In this document: piece by piece, positions 17,816 through 26,263 of the stretch
Position numbering within the stretch: the stretch's first letter is position 1
How the letters are laid out: the number at the start of each line of letters is the position of its first letter
Origin: Bog-473 sp963809825
GTDB lineage: Bacteria; Actinomycetota; Acidimicrobiia; Acidimicrobiales; RAAP-2
DNA: 64,000 nucleotides
Assembly (NCBI GenBank): GCA_963809825.1
Contig: CAWELJ010000009.1
Span: 62,001 to 126,000 of the forward strand
Direction: 5' to 3'
The notes under the pieces: model-generated
Seen by the model: only the letters and a program-made list of their open reading frames with translations
Databases searched by the model: none
Told to the model about the DNA's origin: nothing
Made by a program: the position numbers and the translations under genes

Positions 17816-18260
17816 TGTTGGGCCCACTCCTCCCACCACGACAGGTCGTCGCCGGGCTCCCCGAGCGACTTCTCCCAGCCGAATTGGACCATGCAGCCGA
17901 GCAGCTCGAGAGCGACGGCGTGGTCCCACCGATCCGACGTCGAACGCCACACCGTTCCAGCGCGGCGCGATACGACTCGAGCACGGCGTCCTTGGGTTCG
18001 GGGAGGAGCGCCGCGTTGAGCCCAGGTACCACGACAGGTCCGCCAATGGGGAGACCTCGCCCGGCATCTCTCCGAAGTCGAGCAGAACGGTCCGGACATC
18101 CGGCTGGCGGCCCAGGTTGGCGGCCTTCCAATCACCGTGGACCAGCGTGTGCGGCACCCCGCCGGGCGTCGACGAGCGGCGCCGGGTCCGCCAGGAGGGG
18201 CAGGACGATCCCCGCCAGGGCGGGGGACACCCCGGGCAGCCGCTGCCAACCCTCGGCCAT
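17805..18260 (-). pseudogene. Remnant of an APH-family phosphotransferase
   Basis: Minus-strand fragments in three frames line up as one aminoglycoside-phosphotransferase-like C-terminal half: MAEGWQRLPGVSPALAG, then TLVHGDWKAANLGRQ (Brenner motif) and VRTVLLDFGEMPGEVSPLAD (DFG-like metal Asp), then LPEPKDAVLESYRAALERCG, then LELLGCMVQFGWEKSLG. At least three frame changes and the missing N-lobe mean it cannot be functional as sequenced. It meets the truncated AfsR-type gene tail to tail. Confidence 0.7.
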
Positions 18261-18374
18261 GGCCCGGGGCACGACCGCATCACTCCCCCGGGCCGCTCGG
18301 GGCAAGGCTCCGCGCGGACGATGGGCAGGCACGCCGGACCGCCCGGGGCGCACGGAAACGGAGGATCGACTGCC

Positions 18375-18731
18375 ATGGCCACGGCCGAGCACAAGACATT
18401 TGCCACACCCGACGAGACCCGCACCTTCGAGCGGGGCCGGGTCGAGATCGTCCGTGTCGCCGGCAGCGACATCGGTCGCCTGACCCTCGAGCCCGGATGG
18501 CGCTGGTCGAGTCACGTCAAGCACATCGCGGGCACGGACCTCTGCGAGGCGCCGCACTTCCAGTACCAGGTGGCAGGATCGCTCCACATCGAGATGGCCG
18601 ACGGTCGCCTTCTCGAGTGCAGGGCCGGCGACGTGGTGGCGGTGCCCGAGGGCCACGACGCCTGGGTGGTGGGCGACGAGCCTGTCGTCCTCGTCGACTG
18701 GTGGGGCGCCTCCGACTCCGCCAAGGCGTAG
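18375..18731 (+). CDS. Single-domain cupin
   Basis: A 118-residue cupin whose ATG at 18375 follows a GGAGG site at 18358. It contains WSSHVKHIAGTDLCEAPHF and HIEMADGRLLECRAGDVVAV, the two cupin motifs, and ends in PEGHDAWVVGDEPVVLVDW. The second motif has the usual His, but the first is atypical (His-x-Lys-His). It may bind a metal or small ligand. It is monocistronic and convergent with dprA, which ends 28 bases away. Confidence 0.82.
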   Translation: MATAEHKTFATPDETRTFERGRVEIVRVAGSDIGRLTLEPGWRWSSHVKHIAGTDLCEAPHFQYQVAGSLHIEMADGRLLECRAGDVVAVPEGHDAWVVGDEPVVLVDWWGASDSAKA

Positions 18732-18758
18732 CCGGACCGCCCGCGCGGCCGGGCCCGA

Positions 18759-19811
18759 TCACTCGCGCTGCCACCATCCCCCGACGTCGACCGCCCGGCC
18801 GGCACGGGCGAGCCGCTCGAGGGCACCGCACAACGACGGCAGGTCGAGGCCGGTCAGGCGGGCCAGTTCGTCGAGGGAGGTGGGGTCGGGCGCCAACGCG
18901 TCGTAGACGCGACGATCCTCCCCCGTCCCCGGCTCGGTCCGATGCGGCCGAATCGTGGGAGCGCAGGGCGCGGGCGCCGAGGCACCCGCCAGCGAGAGTG
19001 CGACGAGGATGTCGCCCGCCGAGCACACGGGGAAAGCCCCGTCGGCCAACATGGCGTTCGTCCCCTCCGAGGTCGGGCTGCGGATGGAGCCCGGGACCGC
19101 GCCGACCGCTGTCCCCCGTGCCAGCGCGGCGTCGACCGTGTGGCGCGAGCCCCCACGGTGCCTGCTCTCGACGACCACGACGACATCACTCAGTGCGGCC
19201 AGCAGGCGATTGCGCACGGGGAAGCGCCACTTCTCGGTGGGGACCCCTGCGGGCGACTCCGACACGATGACCCCGTGCTCGGCCACCCGCTCCCACAGCC
19301 GGGCGTGCCGGCGCGGGTAGGGGTCGTCGAGCCCGCCCGCGACCACGCCGACGGGGGGCGCACCGGCACCGCACGCGCCCTCGTGCGCCGCCCCGTCGAT
19401 CCCCAGCGCGAGACCCGAGACGACGCTGACACCGGCAGCCGCCAGATCGGCTCCCAACTGGGCCGCCACGCCGATGCCGTAGCGGGTGGGGGCCCGCGTC
19501 CCCACGAGCGCCACCGTCGGAGCCCGGTCCAGGGCGCTGGGGTCCCCCAGGCAGAACACGATCGCCGGCGCGCCAGGGTCGTCGAGCAGCCGCGACGGCC
19601 ATGACGGGTGCCCCGCCATGAGCACACCGATGCCGAGCTCGGCATGGCGGTCCCAGAGTCCTGCCACCTGGTGGACCGACCCCGAGGGGCCGACGGTCCG
19701 CGACCAGGCCGCCGACGGGGCGTCGTCGGCCAGCAGATCGCGCAGCGTGGCCGGGCCGATGGAGGGCACCGACGCCAGCGCCACGGCGTACGCCTCCTCC
19801 GGCAGGGTCAC
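18759..19811 (-). CDS. dprA: DNA processing protein DprA
   Basis: A 350-residue DprA/Smf, which loads RecA on incoming single-stranded DNA. The Rossmann core shows VALVGTRAPTRYGIGVAAQL, SGLALGIDGAAHEGA, VSESPAGVPTEKWRFPVRNR and GSRHTVDAALARG. A C-terminal winged-helix (DELARLTGLDLPSLCGALERL) matches the DprA DML1-like domain. The GTG start at 19811 overlaps the comM stop by four bases, so comM and dprA are co-translated. Upstream partner yraN, normally adjacent, is 40 kb away. Confidence 0.93.
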   Translation of the reverse strand: MTLPEEAYAVALASVPSIGPATLRDLLADDAPSAAWSRTVGPSGSVHQVAGLWDRHAELGIGVLMAGHPSWPSRLLDDPGAPAIVFCLGDPSALDRAPTVALVGTRAPTRYGIGVAAQLGADLAAAGVSVVSGLALGIDGAAHEGACGAGAPPVGVVAGGLDDPYPRRHARLWERVAEHGVIVSESPAGVPTEKWRFPVRNRLLAALSDVVVVVESRHRGGSRHTVDAALARGTAVGAVPGSIRSPTSEGTNAMLADGAFPVCSAGDILVALSLAGASAPAPCAPTIRPHRTEPGTGEDRRVYDALAPDPTSLDELARLTGLDLPSLCGALERLARAGRAVDVGGWWQRE

Positions 19812-21280
19812 GGCACCACCGCGGCCCGGCCGGCGCGCAGCGACAGTGCCTCCGCCACGTGCGCGAACGACACCGCGTCCTCCCCGGCGAGGTCGGCGAG
19901 CGTCCGGGCGACCTGCGTGACCTTGCGCAGCCCGCGGGCGCTCAATGCGCCCGACCGGAGCTTCGAGCCGAGCAGCGTCTCGGCGTCGGGCGCGAGGTCC
20001 GGGCCGCTCTCGTGCGCAGACCGCGCCGCCGCGCGTGCTCGCGCGGCCGCCACCCGGGCGGCGACGGCCGCCGAAGGCTCGCCCGGGACGCCGGAGAGGA
20101 GCTCGTCGGGATTGGGCCGACTGAGGGGCACGACGAGATCGAAACGGTCCAGCAGCGGCGCCGAGATCCGGCGGCGGTACCGGGCGCGGGCAACGGCGCT
20201 GCAGGTGCAGGAGCCCTCGTAGACGCCCTCGCCGCACGGGCAGGGGTTCATGGCGGCGACGAGGAGGAAGGCCGCCGGGAAGGTGACGGTGCCACCGGCG
20301 CGGCTCACCCGGATCACCCCCTCCTCGAGGGGTTGGCGGAGCGCCTCGAGGGCGGCCACCGGGAACTCTCCCAGCTCATCGAGGAAGAGGACCCCGTCGG
20401 TGGCGAGACTCACCTCACCGGGCCGGAGCGACCAGCTGCCGCCACCGACGAGCGAGACGATGGAGGCCTGGTGGTGCGGGGCCCGGAACGGCGGGCGCGG
20501 GAAGAGGGTGCCGTCGGGCAAGGCACCACCGGCGGCCGAGTGGATGCGGGTGACGGTCAGCGACTCGTCGGCGGTGAGCGGCGGCAGCAGCCCCGCCAGG
20601 CGCTCGGCCAGCATGGTCTTGCCCGAGCCGGGCGGTCCGATCATGAGGAGGTGATGGCGGCCCGACGCCGCGACCTCGAGCGCCCGGCGACCGACGGCCT
20701 GGCCCCGGACGTCGGCCAGGTCCGGCTCGGGTGCGGTCGGCGGGGCCGCGGACGGCAGCGGTGGCTCGGGCCACCGCGCCCGGCCACGCAGGACCCGGGC
20801 CAGGTCCCCGAGCGTGGCGGCCCCGTGGACGTCGCCGCCACGGACGAGCGCGGCCTCCCGGACATCGCACAGCGGCACCACCAGCCCGTGCGGCACCGTG
20901 GCGTCCGCGAGGGCGATCATGCCGGGGACGTGGCGCAACGAGCCGTTGAGCCCGAGCTCGCCGCAGAAGGCGAGGGCCCGGGTCGAGGCGGCGTCGAGCT
21001 CGCCGGTGGCGACGAGCAGCCCCACCGCGATGGGAAGATCGAGCCCGGCGCCGCCCTTCCGCATGCCCGAGGGCGCGAGATTGACCACCGTTCGGCGGAG
21101 CGGCCACGAGAAGCCGCTGGACAGCAGGGCGGCACGGACCCGATCTCGGGCCTCTCGCACAGAGGCATCGGGCAGCCCCACGATGGTGAAGCCGGGTAGG
21201 CCGTTGGAGACGTGGACCTCGACCGAGACGGGCTGCCCGGTGGCCCCGCTCAGCGTTGCGGAAGCGACGGCGGCGAGCAC
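19808..21280 (-). CDS. comM: YifB/ComM Mg-chelatase-like AAA ATPase
   Basis: A 490-residue branch-migration helicase acting in natural transformation. Residues 1-165 are the Lon-like fold (VEVHVSNGLPGFTIVGLPDA, SGMRKGGAGLDLPIAVGLL), then the AAA domain with Walker A MIGPPGSGKTMLAERL, Walker B VLFLDELGEF, the CxCG zinc-like patch NPCPCGEGVYEGSCTC and a C-terminal helical lid (SARGLRKVTQVARTLADLAG). It is full length for the family. Its ATG is at 21280, at the left edge of the accessory island. Confidence 0.94.
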   Translation of the reverse strand: MLAAVASATLSGATGQPVSVEVHVSNGLPGFTIVGLPDASVREARDRVRAALLSSGFSWPLRRTVVNLAPSGMRKGGAGLDLPIAVGLLVATGELDAASTRALAFCGELGLNGSLRHVPGMIALADATVPHGLVVPLCDVREAALVRGGDVHGAATLGDLARVLRGRARWPEPPLPSAAPPTAPEPDLADVRGQAVGRRALEVAASGRHHLLMIGPPGSGKTMLAERLAGLLPPLTADESLTVTRIHSAAGGALPDGTLFPRPPFRAPHHQASIVSLVGGGSWSLRPGEVSLATDGVLFLDELGEFPVAALEALRQPLEEGVIRVSRAGGTVTFPAAFLLVAAMNPCPCGEGVYEGSCTCSAVARARYRRRISAPLLDRFDLVVPLSRPNPDELLSGVPGEPSAAVAARVAAARARAAARSAHESGPDLAPDAETLLGSKLRSGALSARGLRKVTQVARTLADLAGEDAVSFAHVAEALSLRAGRAAVVP

Positions 21281-21417
21281 GTCGGGGAAACGGTCGCGCT
21301 GGTGACACTTCCGTCGTCAGCGTTGCTCTGACGGGAGCAATGGGCTACCCGGGTATCCCCGTTCGAATCCTCTTTGAGTCAAGACCCCATTTCCAGGCAG
21401 TTCAGGGCGCGTCGGAT

Positions 21418-21440
21418 CACCCCGTCACCGGGGGGCACGA
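21418..21440 (+). repeat. Possible diverged copy of the island palindrome
   Basis: CCCC, GTCACC, GGGG within the 250-base gap upstream of comM. It resembles the island repeats in its opening CCC and central CGG-like core but lacks a clear 3' arm. If real, it is the leftmost copy and marks the island edge. The rest of 21281-21531 holds no gene I can support. Confidence 0.3.
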
Positions 21441-21531
21441 ATGCGTAGGCTTTGTGGTGGTCCGGGAGTGACTTCGCCAAAGAGCCGGCCTTCAGGATGC
21501 AGAGCCGACCACGCAGGCCATGAGTCGTTTC

Positions 21532-21924
21532 CTAGTGTCCTCCCGGACCCCTTTGGGCGTCGAGGACGAGCTGGCGGAAGATGGCGTTGGAGACCTGGCG
21601 CTTGAGAGACCGCAAGGCCTCCCGCTTGGTCTTGCCCTCGGCCAGCTTGCGCTCGAAGTAGATCCGACCATCCGTTCCCGGATTGCGGATCTGAGTGAGC
21701 GCAGCGATGTGGACGGCGTTGTTGAGTTTTCGGTTGCCCCGACGCGAGAGACGGTGAGCGATCCGACCTCCCGATGAGTGCTCGATCGGAGCCACGCCCG
21801 CATAGGCGGCGAAGTGGTCCTGGTTGGCGAAGCGCCCAACGTCACCGGTGAGACCGATCACCATGCAGGCGACGACGGGTCCCACGCCATAGACCTCTGT
21901 CAGTGATTGAACGCTCATTGACAT
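21532..21924 (-). pseudogene. IS110-family transposase remnant (C-terminal domain only)
   Basis: A 130-residue frame equal to the Transposase_20 (C-terminal) domain of IS110 transposases: VYGVGPVVACMVIGLTGDVG, AAYAGVAPIEHSSGGRIAHR, RRGNRKLNNAVHIAALTQIR. The N-terminal DEDD RuvC-like domain (about 200 residues) is missing, so it cannot transpose. It lies directly between comM and the island's first regulator. It differs in sequence from the other three IS110 copies in the window. Confidence 0.82.
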
Positions 21925-21946
21925 CCCTTATACGCTGTATAAGGAT
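21918..21946 (+). promoter_or_regulatory. TetR-gene promoter with overlapping perfect operator
   Basis: A consensus -35 TTGACA (21918-21923) is followed by CCTTATAC-GCT-GTATAAGG (21926-21944), an exact 8-bp inverted repeat with a 3-base spacer, ending in the -10-like TAAGGAT. The ATG of the TetR gene is at 21955, so the transcript may be nearly leaderless. The palindrome is well placed for the TetR protein to repress its own operon. Confidence 0.7.
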
Positions 21947-21954
21947 AGCGACCG

Positions 21955-22599
21955 ATGAGCACACTTTCCGAGCCCGCTGACTGGCGGGAAGGCCGGCGAC
22001 GGGCGGCGCGAGATGCGATCGTCCGGGCCGCCTGGACATTGGTGAACGAAGAGGGGCTTGCAGGCCTGTCTCTTCGCGATTTGGCCCGCCGGGCAGGAAT
22101 CACGACGCCAACGGTGTACACCTACTTCGAGTCGAAGAACGCCATCTACGACGCCATGTTCGGCCAGGCCGCCACCGAGTTCGCCGCAAGGATGGCCGAA
22201 CCCCTCGACAGCGACGGGCCTCACGAAGCCCTGGCCGCGTATGCGCGGCGCTTCGTGGAGTTCTGCACAGGTAATCCCACGCGCTACCAGTTGCTCTTTC
22301 AACGGACACTTCCCGGATTCGAACCGTCACCAGAGTCGTTTGCACCTTCCATCCGTGCCCTTGGCAATGCCCAGGAGCTGCTTGCCTCCCACGGCATCAC
22401 CGAAGAGCGACACATCGACCTGTGGACTGCGCTGATCACAGGCCTGGTTGACCAGCAGATCTCGAATGATCCCGGTGGGGATCGCTGGACCGGGCTGGTC
22501 GACGAGTCGGTGACCATGTTGCTCGCCCACTCCCGGTCGAACCGCGTGGTCCGGAAGTCTTCATCCCGAACGACGCGAATTGGAGGACCCCGATCATGA
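21955..22599 (+). CDS. TetR/AcrR-family regulator
   Basis: A 214-residue repressor. Residues 14-60 are the helix-turn-helix domain (RDAIVRAAWTLVNEEGLAG, LSLRDLARRAGITTPTVYTYF); the rest is a helical ligand-binding domain (ALAAYARRFVEFCTGNPTRY). The last four bases overlap the ATG of the next gene, so it heads an operon with the maleylpyruvate-isomerase-like and beta-lactamase-fold genes. A perfect palindrome overlaps its promoter. Confidence 0.9.
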   Translation: MSTLSEPADWREGRRRAARDAIVRAAWTLVNEEGLAGLSLRDLARRAGITTPTVYTYFESKNAIYDAMFGQAATEFAARMAEPLDSDGPHEALAAYARRFVEFCTGNPTRYQLLFQRTLPGFEPSPESFAPSIRALGNAQELLASHGITEERHIDLWTALITGLVDQQISNDPGGDRWTGLVDESVTMLLAHSRSNRVVRKSSSRTTRIGGPRS

Positions 22600-23363
22600 C
22601 CATGACGACCATCGACGTAGCGACACTCGAACCACTGACCCATCACGAAGCCATGAACCTGCAACGGCATGAGCTCGAATGCACGTTGCGAGTGCTCCGG
22701 TCGCTAGAGGGCGAAGCGTGGTCGACCCCGACCGATTGCCCGGCGTGGGACGTTCGAGCGATGTACCAACACGTGCTCGGCGCATGTGAAGCCGGCGCGT
22801 CGATGCGCGAGAACGTCCATCAACTGCGCCTGGGCCGGGCCTACCGGAAACAGCACGGTGGTCCTCTCGAAGCTGCCCTCTCATCAGTTCAGGTCAGCGA
22901 GCGCGCCAACCTCAGCCCTGCCCAGGTAGTCGAGCGGCTGACGGCGGTCGCACCGAAGACGGTCCGAGGACGCAGTCGCACACCGGCACTCGTGCGCAAT
23001 CACGCCAAGATGGCTGTCGACGGCCCGGTGCACGAGACCTGGAAGCTTGGATACCTTATCGACACCATCTACCTGCGAGACCTCTGGATGCACCGCGTCG
23101 ATACGGCCCATGCACTCGGCCGGCCGCTGGAGCTCAGTGCCGACCATGACGGTCGCATCGTGGCCGACGTCGTGGCGGAATGGGCACGCCGCCACGGCCA
23201 GCCGTTCGTGCTCGAACTCTCCGGTTCAGTGGGAGCGACATACGTGAGTGATCCGGATATCCCTGGGGCCGAGCACGTTTCCCTGGACGCTGTCGAGTTC
23301 TGCCGCACGCTTGCCGGGCGTGAGCAGGCAACGGGCCTGCTGGCCACCGTTGTCCCGTTCTGA
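22596..23363 (+). CDS. Maleylpyruvate isomerase N-terminal (DinB-fold) protein
   Basis: A 255-residue protein of the mycothiol-dependent maleylpyruvate isomerase family. LEGEAWSTPTDCPAWDVRAM with YQHVLGACEAG gives the first metal His region and DTIYLRDLWMHRVDTAHA the pair of later His. Most relatives are uncharacterised thiol-dependent metalloenzymes. The ATG at 22596 is preceded by TGGAGGA and overlaps the tetR stop. The MBL gene follows after 38 bases. Confidence 0.82.
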   Translation: MTMTTIDVATLEPLTHHEAMNLQRHELECTLRVLRSLEGEAWSTPTDCPAWDVRAMYQHVLGACEAGASMRENVHQLRLGRAYRKQHGGPLEAALSSVQVSERANLSPAQVVERLTAVAPKTVRGRSRTPALVRNHAKMAVDGPVHETWKLGYLIDTIYLRDLWMHRVDTAHALGRPLELSADHDGRIVADVVAEWARRHGQPFVLELSGSVGATYVSDPDIPGAEHVSLDAVEFCRTLAGREQATGLLATVVPF

Positions 23364-23401
23364 CCCAGATTCCCGATCGCTTCTCAGAGGAGACTCCTGC
23401 C

Positions 23402-24127
23402 ATGGACACTCGCATCACCGAGGTCGCCGACCGCATCTTCCGCTTCTCGACGTTCGTCCCCGACATCGGACCAACGGGCTTCACGTTCAACCAGTACCTC
23501 ATTGATGACGAAGAGCCGTTGCTGTTCCACACCGGGCCCCGCGCCATGTTCCCCCTCGTGTCCGAGGCCATCGCTACCGTGACCTCCCTTGATCGACTTC
23601 GTTGGATCACGTTCGGCCACGTCGAGGCCGACGAGTGCGGATCGATGAACGAGTTCCTTGCGGAGGCACCCAACGCCGAGGTGGCCCACGGGACCCTCGG
23701 TTGCATGGTGTCCCTCAACGACTTGGCCGATCGTCTGCCGGTGCCGCTTGACCATGGCGAGGTCATCGAGTTGGGGGTCCACCGGGTCCGCCATATCGAC
23801 ACGCCACATGTTCCCCATGGCTGGGAGGCGAGATTGCTGTTCGAAGAGACCACCAAGACGCTGTTCTGTGGCGATCTCTTCACTCAACTTGGTGATCCGC
23901 CCGCCATCTCGACCGAGGACATCGTCGGACCTGCCGTGCAAGCCGAGGACATATTCGGCTATTCCACTCTGAGTCCGAAGACGGGGCCCACCATCCGGAG
24001 TCTCGCTGACCTCGCTCCAACCACATTGGCGGTGATGCACGGCTCATGCTTCACCGGCGACGGGGCCAAGGCGCTGCTCGAGCTCGCTGATGGGTACGAT
24101 GCTCGTATCGCTGCAGCCAGCCTCTAG
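23402..24127 (+). CDS. Metallo-beta-lactamase-fold protein of the ODP/flavodiiron type
   Basis: A 241-residue MBL-fold protein with TFGHVEADECGSMNEFL, i.e. H-x-E-x-D-E, the di-iron variant seen in oxygen-binding (ODP, FprA-like) domains instead of HxHxDH. Further ligands are seen in DTPHVPHGWEARLLFEE, LFCGDLFTQLG and VMHGSCF. No flavodoxin domain is fused. These proteins bind or reduce O2 or NO, or act as hydrolases. It is the third gene of the TetR operon; ATG 23402 follows a GGAG site. Confidence 0.85.
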   Translation: MDTRITEVADRIFRFSTFVPDIGPTGFTFNQYLIDDEEPLLFHTGPRAMFPLVSEAIATVTSLDRLRWITFGHVEADECGSMNEFLAEAPNAEVAHGTLGCMVSLNDLADRLPVPLDHGEVIELGVHRVRHIDTPHVPHGWEARLLFEETTKTLFCGDLFTQLGDPPAISTEDIVGPAVQAEDIFGYSTLSPKTGPTIRSLADLAPTTLAVMHGSCFTGDGAKALLELADGYDARIAAASL

Positions 24128-24232
24128 AGGGAACCCGCCGATTGTGACCCGAACGGTCAGCGCCCGTTTGCCAGTCTTTCCCAAACCTCCCGAACCGATT
24201 TGGTCGGCCAGTCCCAGAATCCAGGTGCACCC

Positions 24233-24526
24233 ATGAGCATCACGTCCATTACTCGGTTTCACGCCGCAGAAGGCCAAGAAGCGAAACTTCTCGAGCTGCA
24301 GTCCGAAGGGCGACGGCGCATGCTGGCTGCAGAGGGCTGCGAGTCCTTCGAGATCCTCCGCGATCATTCGGATCCACGATCTTCTGCCTTCCTCCAAGTT
24401 TGGTCATCGCGAGAAGCACACGACGCCGCTTTCGGCGAGTTGATCATGGCGAGCGGTCACTTGGAGAAGGTGCTTGAGACCCTCGACGAGGGCGTTATAC
24501 AGACTTTCTACGACGTGGCCTCCTGA
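24233..24526 (+). CDS. ABM-type (dimeric alpha/beta-barrel) small protein
   Basis: A 97-residue ferredoxin-like fold protein of the antibiotic-biosynthesis-monooxygenase family: SITRFHAAEGQEAKLLELQ, EGCESFEILRDHSDP, AFLQVWSSREAHDAAF. Members are cofactor-free oxygenases or heme-degrading relatives; many are only stress or detoxification associated. ATG 24233 is taken; the upstream 106 bases may include a promoter. It is the last plus-strand gene before the first strong island repeat. Confidence 0.75.
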   Translation: MSITSITRFHAAEGQEAKLLELQSEGRRRMLAAEGCESFEILRDHSDPRSSAFLQVWSSREAHDAAFGELIMASGHLEKVLETLDEGVIQTFYDVAS

Positions 24527-24536
24527 CGGGTCCCGC

Positions 24537-24568
24537 CTGCCCCAGTACAGTCCACCGGGCCTGGGCGG
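24537..24568 (+). repeat. Island palindromic repeat (copy R)
   Basis: CTGCCCCAGTAC opens the copy and CACCGGGCCTGGGC closes it, giving GCCC/GGGC arms. It fills the gap between the convergent ABM and TetR genes. Confidence 0.55.
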
Positions 24569-24571
24569 ACG

Positions 24572-25225
24572 TCACGGGAGCAGCAGCCGACACCAGGCAT
24601 CGGCCAACCAGCGCTCATAGCGTCGTGGGGACCAACCTCGATCGCCAGTCAGGAGGACATACACCTCGGCACTGTTCGTAGCCCATACGACATCTGCCGC
24701 CTCGCCGACCGTCAACTCCGGCCGCAGGCCACCCGCACTTTTCAGGTCCTGCACTAACTTGCGCATATTCGCCGCCCGACGCTCGCCGATCTGGTTCCAA
24801 ACCTCGTGGGCTTCGGGTTCGGTGGAAGAGGCGTCTCGCAGTGCCAAATATAGCGGCGCCATGCGCTGTTGGATTTCCCGCATGGCGCGTGCATAGATGG
24901 TCAGTTTCTCGACGGGGTCTGCCGCAGCGAGGATCGCCTTCACGTAATCCCGCTCCTCCGCTACGACGGCCCGATCGCTTCCGGAGATCGCCTGTTCGAT
25001 CAACTCACGCAGGAGGACCGGCTTGCGTCCAACGAGCTGGTAGACGGTGTCGACATTGACCTCGGCCTGGGCGGCGATGGTCGCAATCGTCGTCGCCCGA
25101 TACCCCCCTTCGAGAAATTGTTCACGGGCGGCGTCGAGGATCCGCTGTCGAGTCTCGGCCGAGCGTGCCTGGCGTTTGGCGGCGTCGTAGCGACGCCTCT
25201 TGACTTCCTTAGCCATAGCCATCAT
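24572..25225 (-). CDS. TetR/AcrR-family regulator
   Basis: A 217-residue repressor. RQRILDAAREQFLEGGYRA and TTIATIAAQAEVNVDTVYQL form the N-terminal helix-turn-helix; the C-terminal helical domain (KLTIYARAMREIQQRMAPLY) probably binds a ligand. It is divergent from the 97-residue gene at 25271; a CCGAA/TTCGG palindrome in the 45-base gap is a candidate operator for both. Confidence 0.88.
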   Translation of the reverse strand: MMAMAKEVKRRRYDAAKRQARSAETRQRILDAAREQFLEGGYRATTIATIAAQAEVNVDTVYQLVGRKPVLLRELIEQAISGSDRAVVAEERDYVKAILAAADPVEKLTIYARAMREIQQRMAPLYLALRDASSTEPEAHEVWNQIGERRAANMRKLVQDLKSAGGLRPELTVGEAADVVWATNSAEVYVLLTGDRGWSPRRYERWLADAWCRLLLP

Positions 25226-25232
25226 TATTCAT

Positions 25233-25247
25233 CCGAATATGCTTCGG
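25233..25247. promoter_or_regulatory. CCGAA-TATGC-TTCGG palindrome, candidate TetR operator
   Basis: A 5-bp inverted repeat with 5-base spacer in the short AT-rich gap between a minus-strand tetR and a plus-strand gene. GGAGGAA at 25258 is the ribosome site of the latter. Confidence 0.5.
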
Positions 25248-25270
25248 TGCAAATATTGGAGGAACCCACG

Positions 25271-25564
25271 ATGCCCTATGCCTTCACCCAGGATGTGCTC
25301 ATCGATGCCGCCTTCTACCGGCGGATCACAGAGGGTCTCGGTGACCAAGCCCCGAAAGGCTTGATCGTTCACATCGCGATCGAACGCCCCGAGGGCGGGC
25401 TGCGCTATGTCGACGTTTGGGAGACGGAGGAGGACTGGAACACCTTCGCGGATGAGCGACTCCACCCCGTTGTACACCCCCTGTTGGGCGAGATCTTCGG
25501 CGACCAGTTGCCTCCGGAGCCTGAGCGCATACCAATGACCGTGATCCACGCGTGGTGCGGCTAA
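25271..25564 (+). CDS. Small alpha/beta-barrel-like protein, unknown function
   Basis: A 97-residue protein starting MPYAFTQDVLIDAAFYRRI, after a clear GGAGGAA site. GLIVHIAIERPEGGLRYVDVWETEEDWNTF resembles dimeric ABM-like folds with the Trp-Glu-x-x-x-Asp-Trp pattern. It is divergent from a tetR and likely its target. Function unknown. Confidence 0.7.
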   Translation: MPYAFTQDVLIDAAFYRRITEGLGDQAPKGLIVHIAIERPEGGLRYVDVWETEEDWNTFADERLHPVVHPLLGEIFGDQLPPEPERIPMTVIHAWCG

Positions 25565-25579
25565 CTCTCTTTGACAGAA

Positions 25580-25607
25580 TGTCCCACTACGCCGGGAATG
25601 GGTGACA
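25580..25607 (+). repeat. Island palindromic repeat (copy S)
   Basis: TGTCCCA ... TACGCCGGGAA ... TGGGTGACA. The arms pair as TGTC/GACA and CCCA/TGGG, differing from copy B (TGCC/GGCA) in a compensated way. It lies 16 bases after the 25271 gene. Confidence 0.7.
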
Positions 25608-25721
25608 CCCACCTGTACTTCGACGAGAGTCCGGGCATCGGACGTGCGGCACGGTGGCCTGGTACTCAACAGGGCCAAGCAGCCAATGTGGGCGCTAGCG
25701 TGCCTCTATCGGGAGGCCCTG

Positions 25722-26150
25722 GTGAAGAAGAACCGTTCCGTTCCAGATGTGACAATCATCCCGGTCCTCACATACTCAGATGTGCGGGCGGCCGTGGCAT
25801 GGCTGTCCAATGCGTTCGGGTTCGTCGAACGCGTAAAGATTGGTGGGGACCACCGATCCCAGCTTCAGTTCGGCGACGGCGCGATTATTCTTGGCGATGT
25901 GGATGGCGCTCGCACGCCTCAACGATCCGGCGAAGTGACGCACTCAGTCATAGTAAGAGTCGATGACGTTCGTTCTCATTGCGCGCGGGCTCGTGCCGCT
26001 GGAGCACGGATTCTTACGGAACCAACCGACATGCCCTTCGGTGAGTGTCAGTACTCCGCCGAGGACCTTGGTGGTCACCACTGGATCTTCTCTGAAACCA
26101 TCGCCGATATGGCTCCAGAGCAATGGGGCGGGGAGACCATGGTTCCCTAA
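25722..26150 (+). CDS. VOC-family (glyoxalase-like) protein
   Basis: A 142-residue glyoxalase/bleomycin-resistance fold protein. The GTG at 25722 has a GGGAGG site eight bases before it; upstream in-frame residues are non-homologous. DVTIIPVLTYSDVRAAVAWL and SNAFGFVERVKIGGDHRSQL make the first beta-alpha-beta-beta-beta unit, DDVRSHCARARAAGARILTE and SAEDLGGHHWIFSETI the second. It probably binds a metal or small toxic ligand. Substrate unknown. Confidence 0.8.
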   Translation: MKKNRSVPDVTIIPVLTYSDVRAAVAWLSNAFGFVERVKIGGDHRSQLQFGDGAIILGDVDGARTPQRSGEVTHSVIVRVDDVRSHCARARAAGARILTEPTDMPFGECQYSAEDLGGHHWIFSETIADMAPEQWGGETMVP

Positions 26151-26263
26151 GCTAAAAGGGGGTGCCCCACTTCATTGATACTTCTCTGAGGGTCCACCGC
26201 TTAGCTGCTGGTCCTGAATAGCTTCGGGAGTGCTGGCCGGTCCGGTCTGACTTGGAGTCCCGT

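Noticed and set aside
15771..18731. A nearly 1,000-codon plus-strand frame joining regulator to cupin
   Set aside because: Only its last 118 codons match a family (cupin). The rest is an off-frame reading of the regulator and antisense of the phosphotransferase.
21335..21375. Possible tRNA T-arm (GTTCGAATCC) upstream of comM
   Set aside because: The flanking bases do not pair as a T-stem, and no acceptor or anticodon arm can be built.
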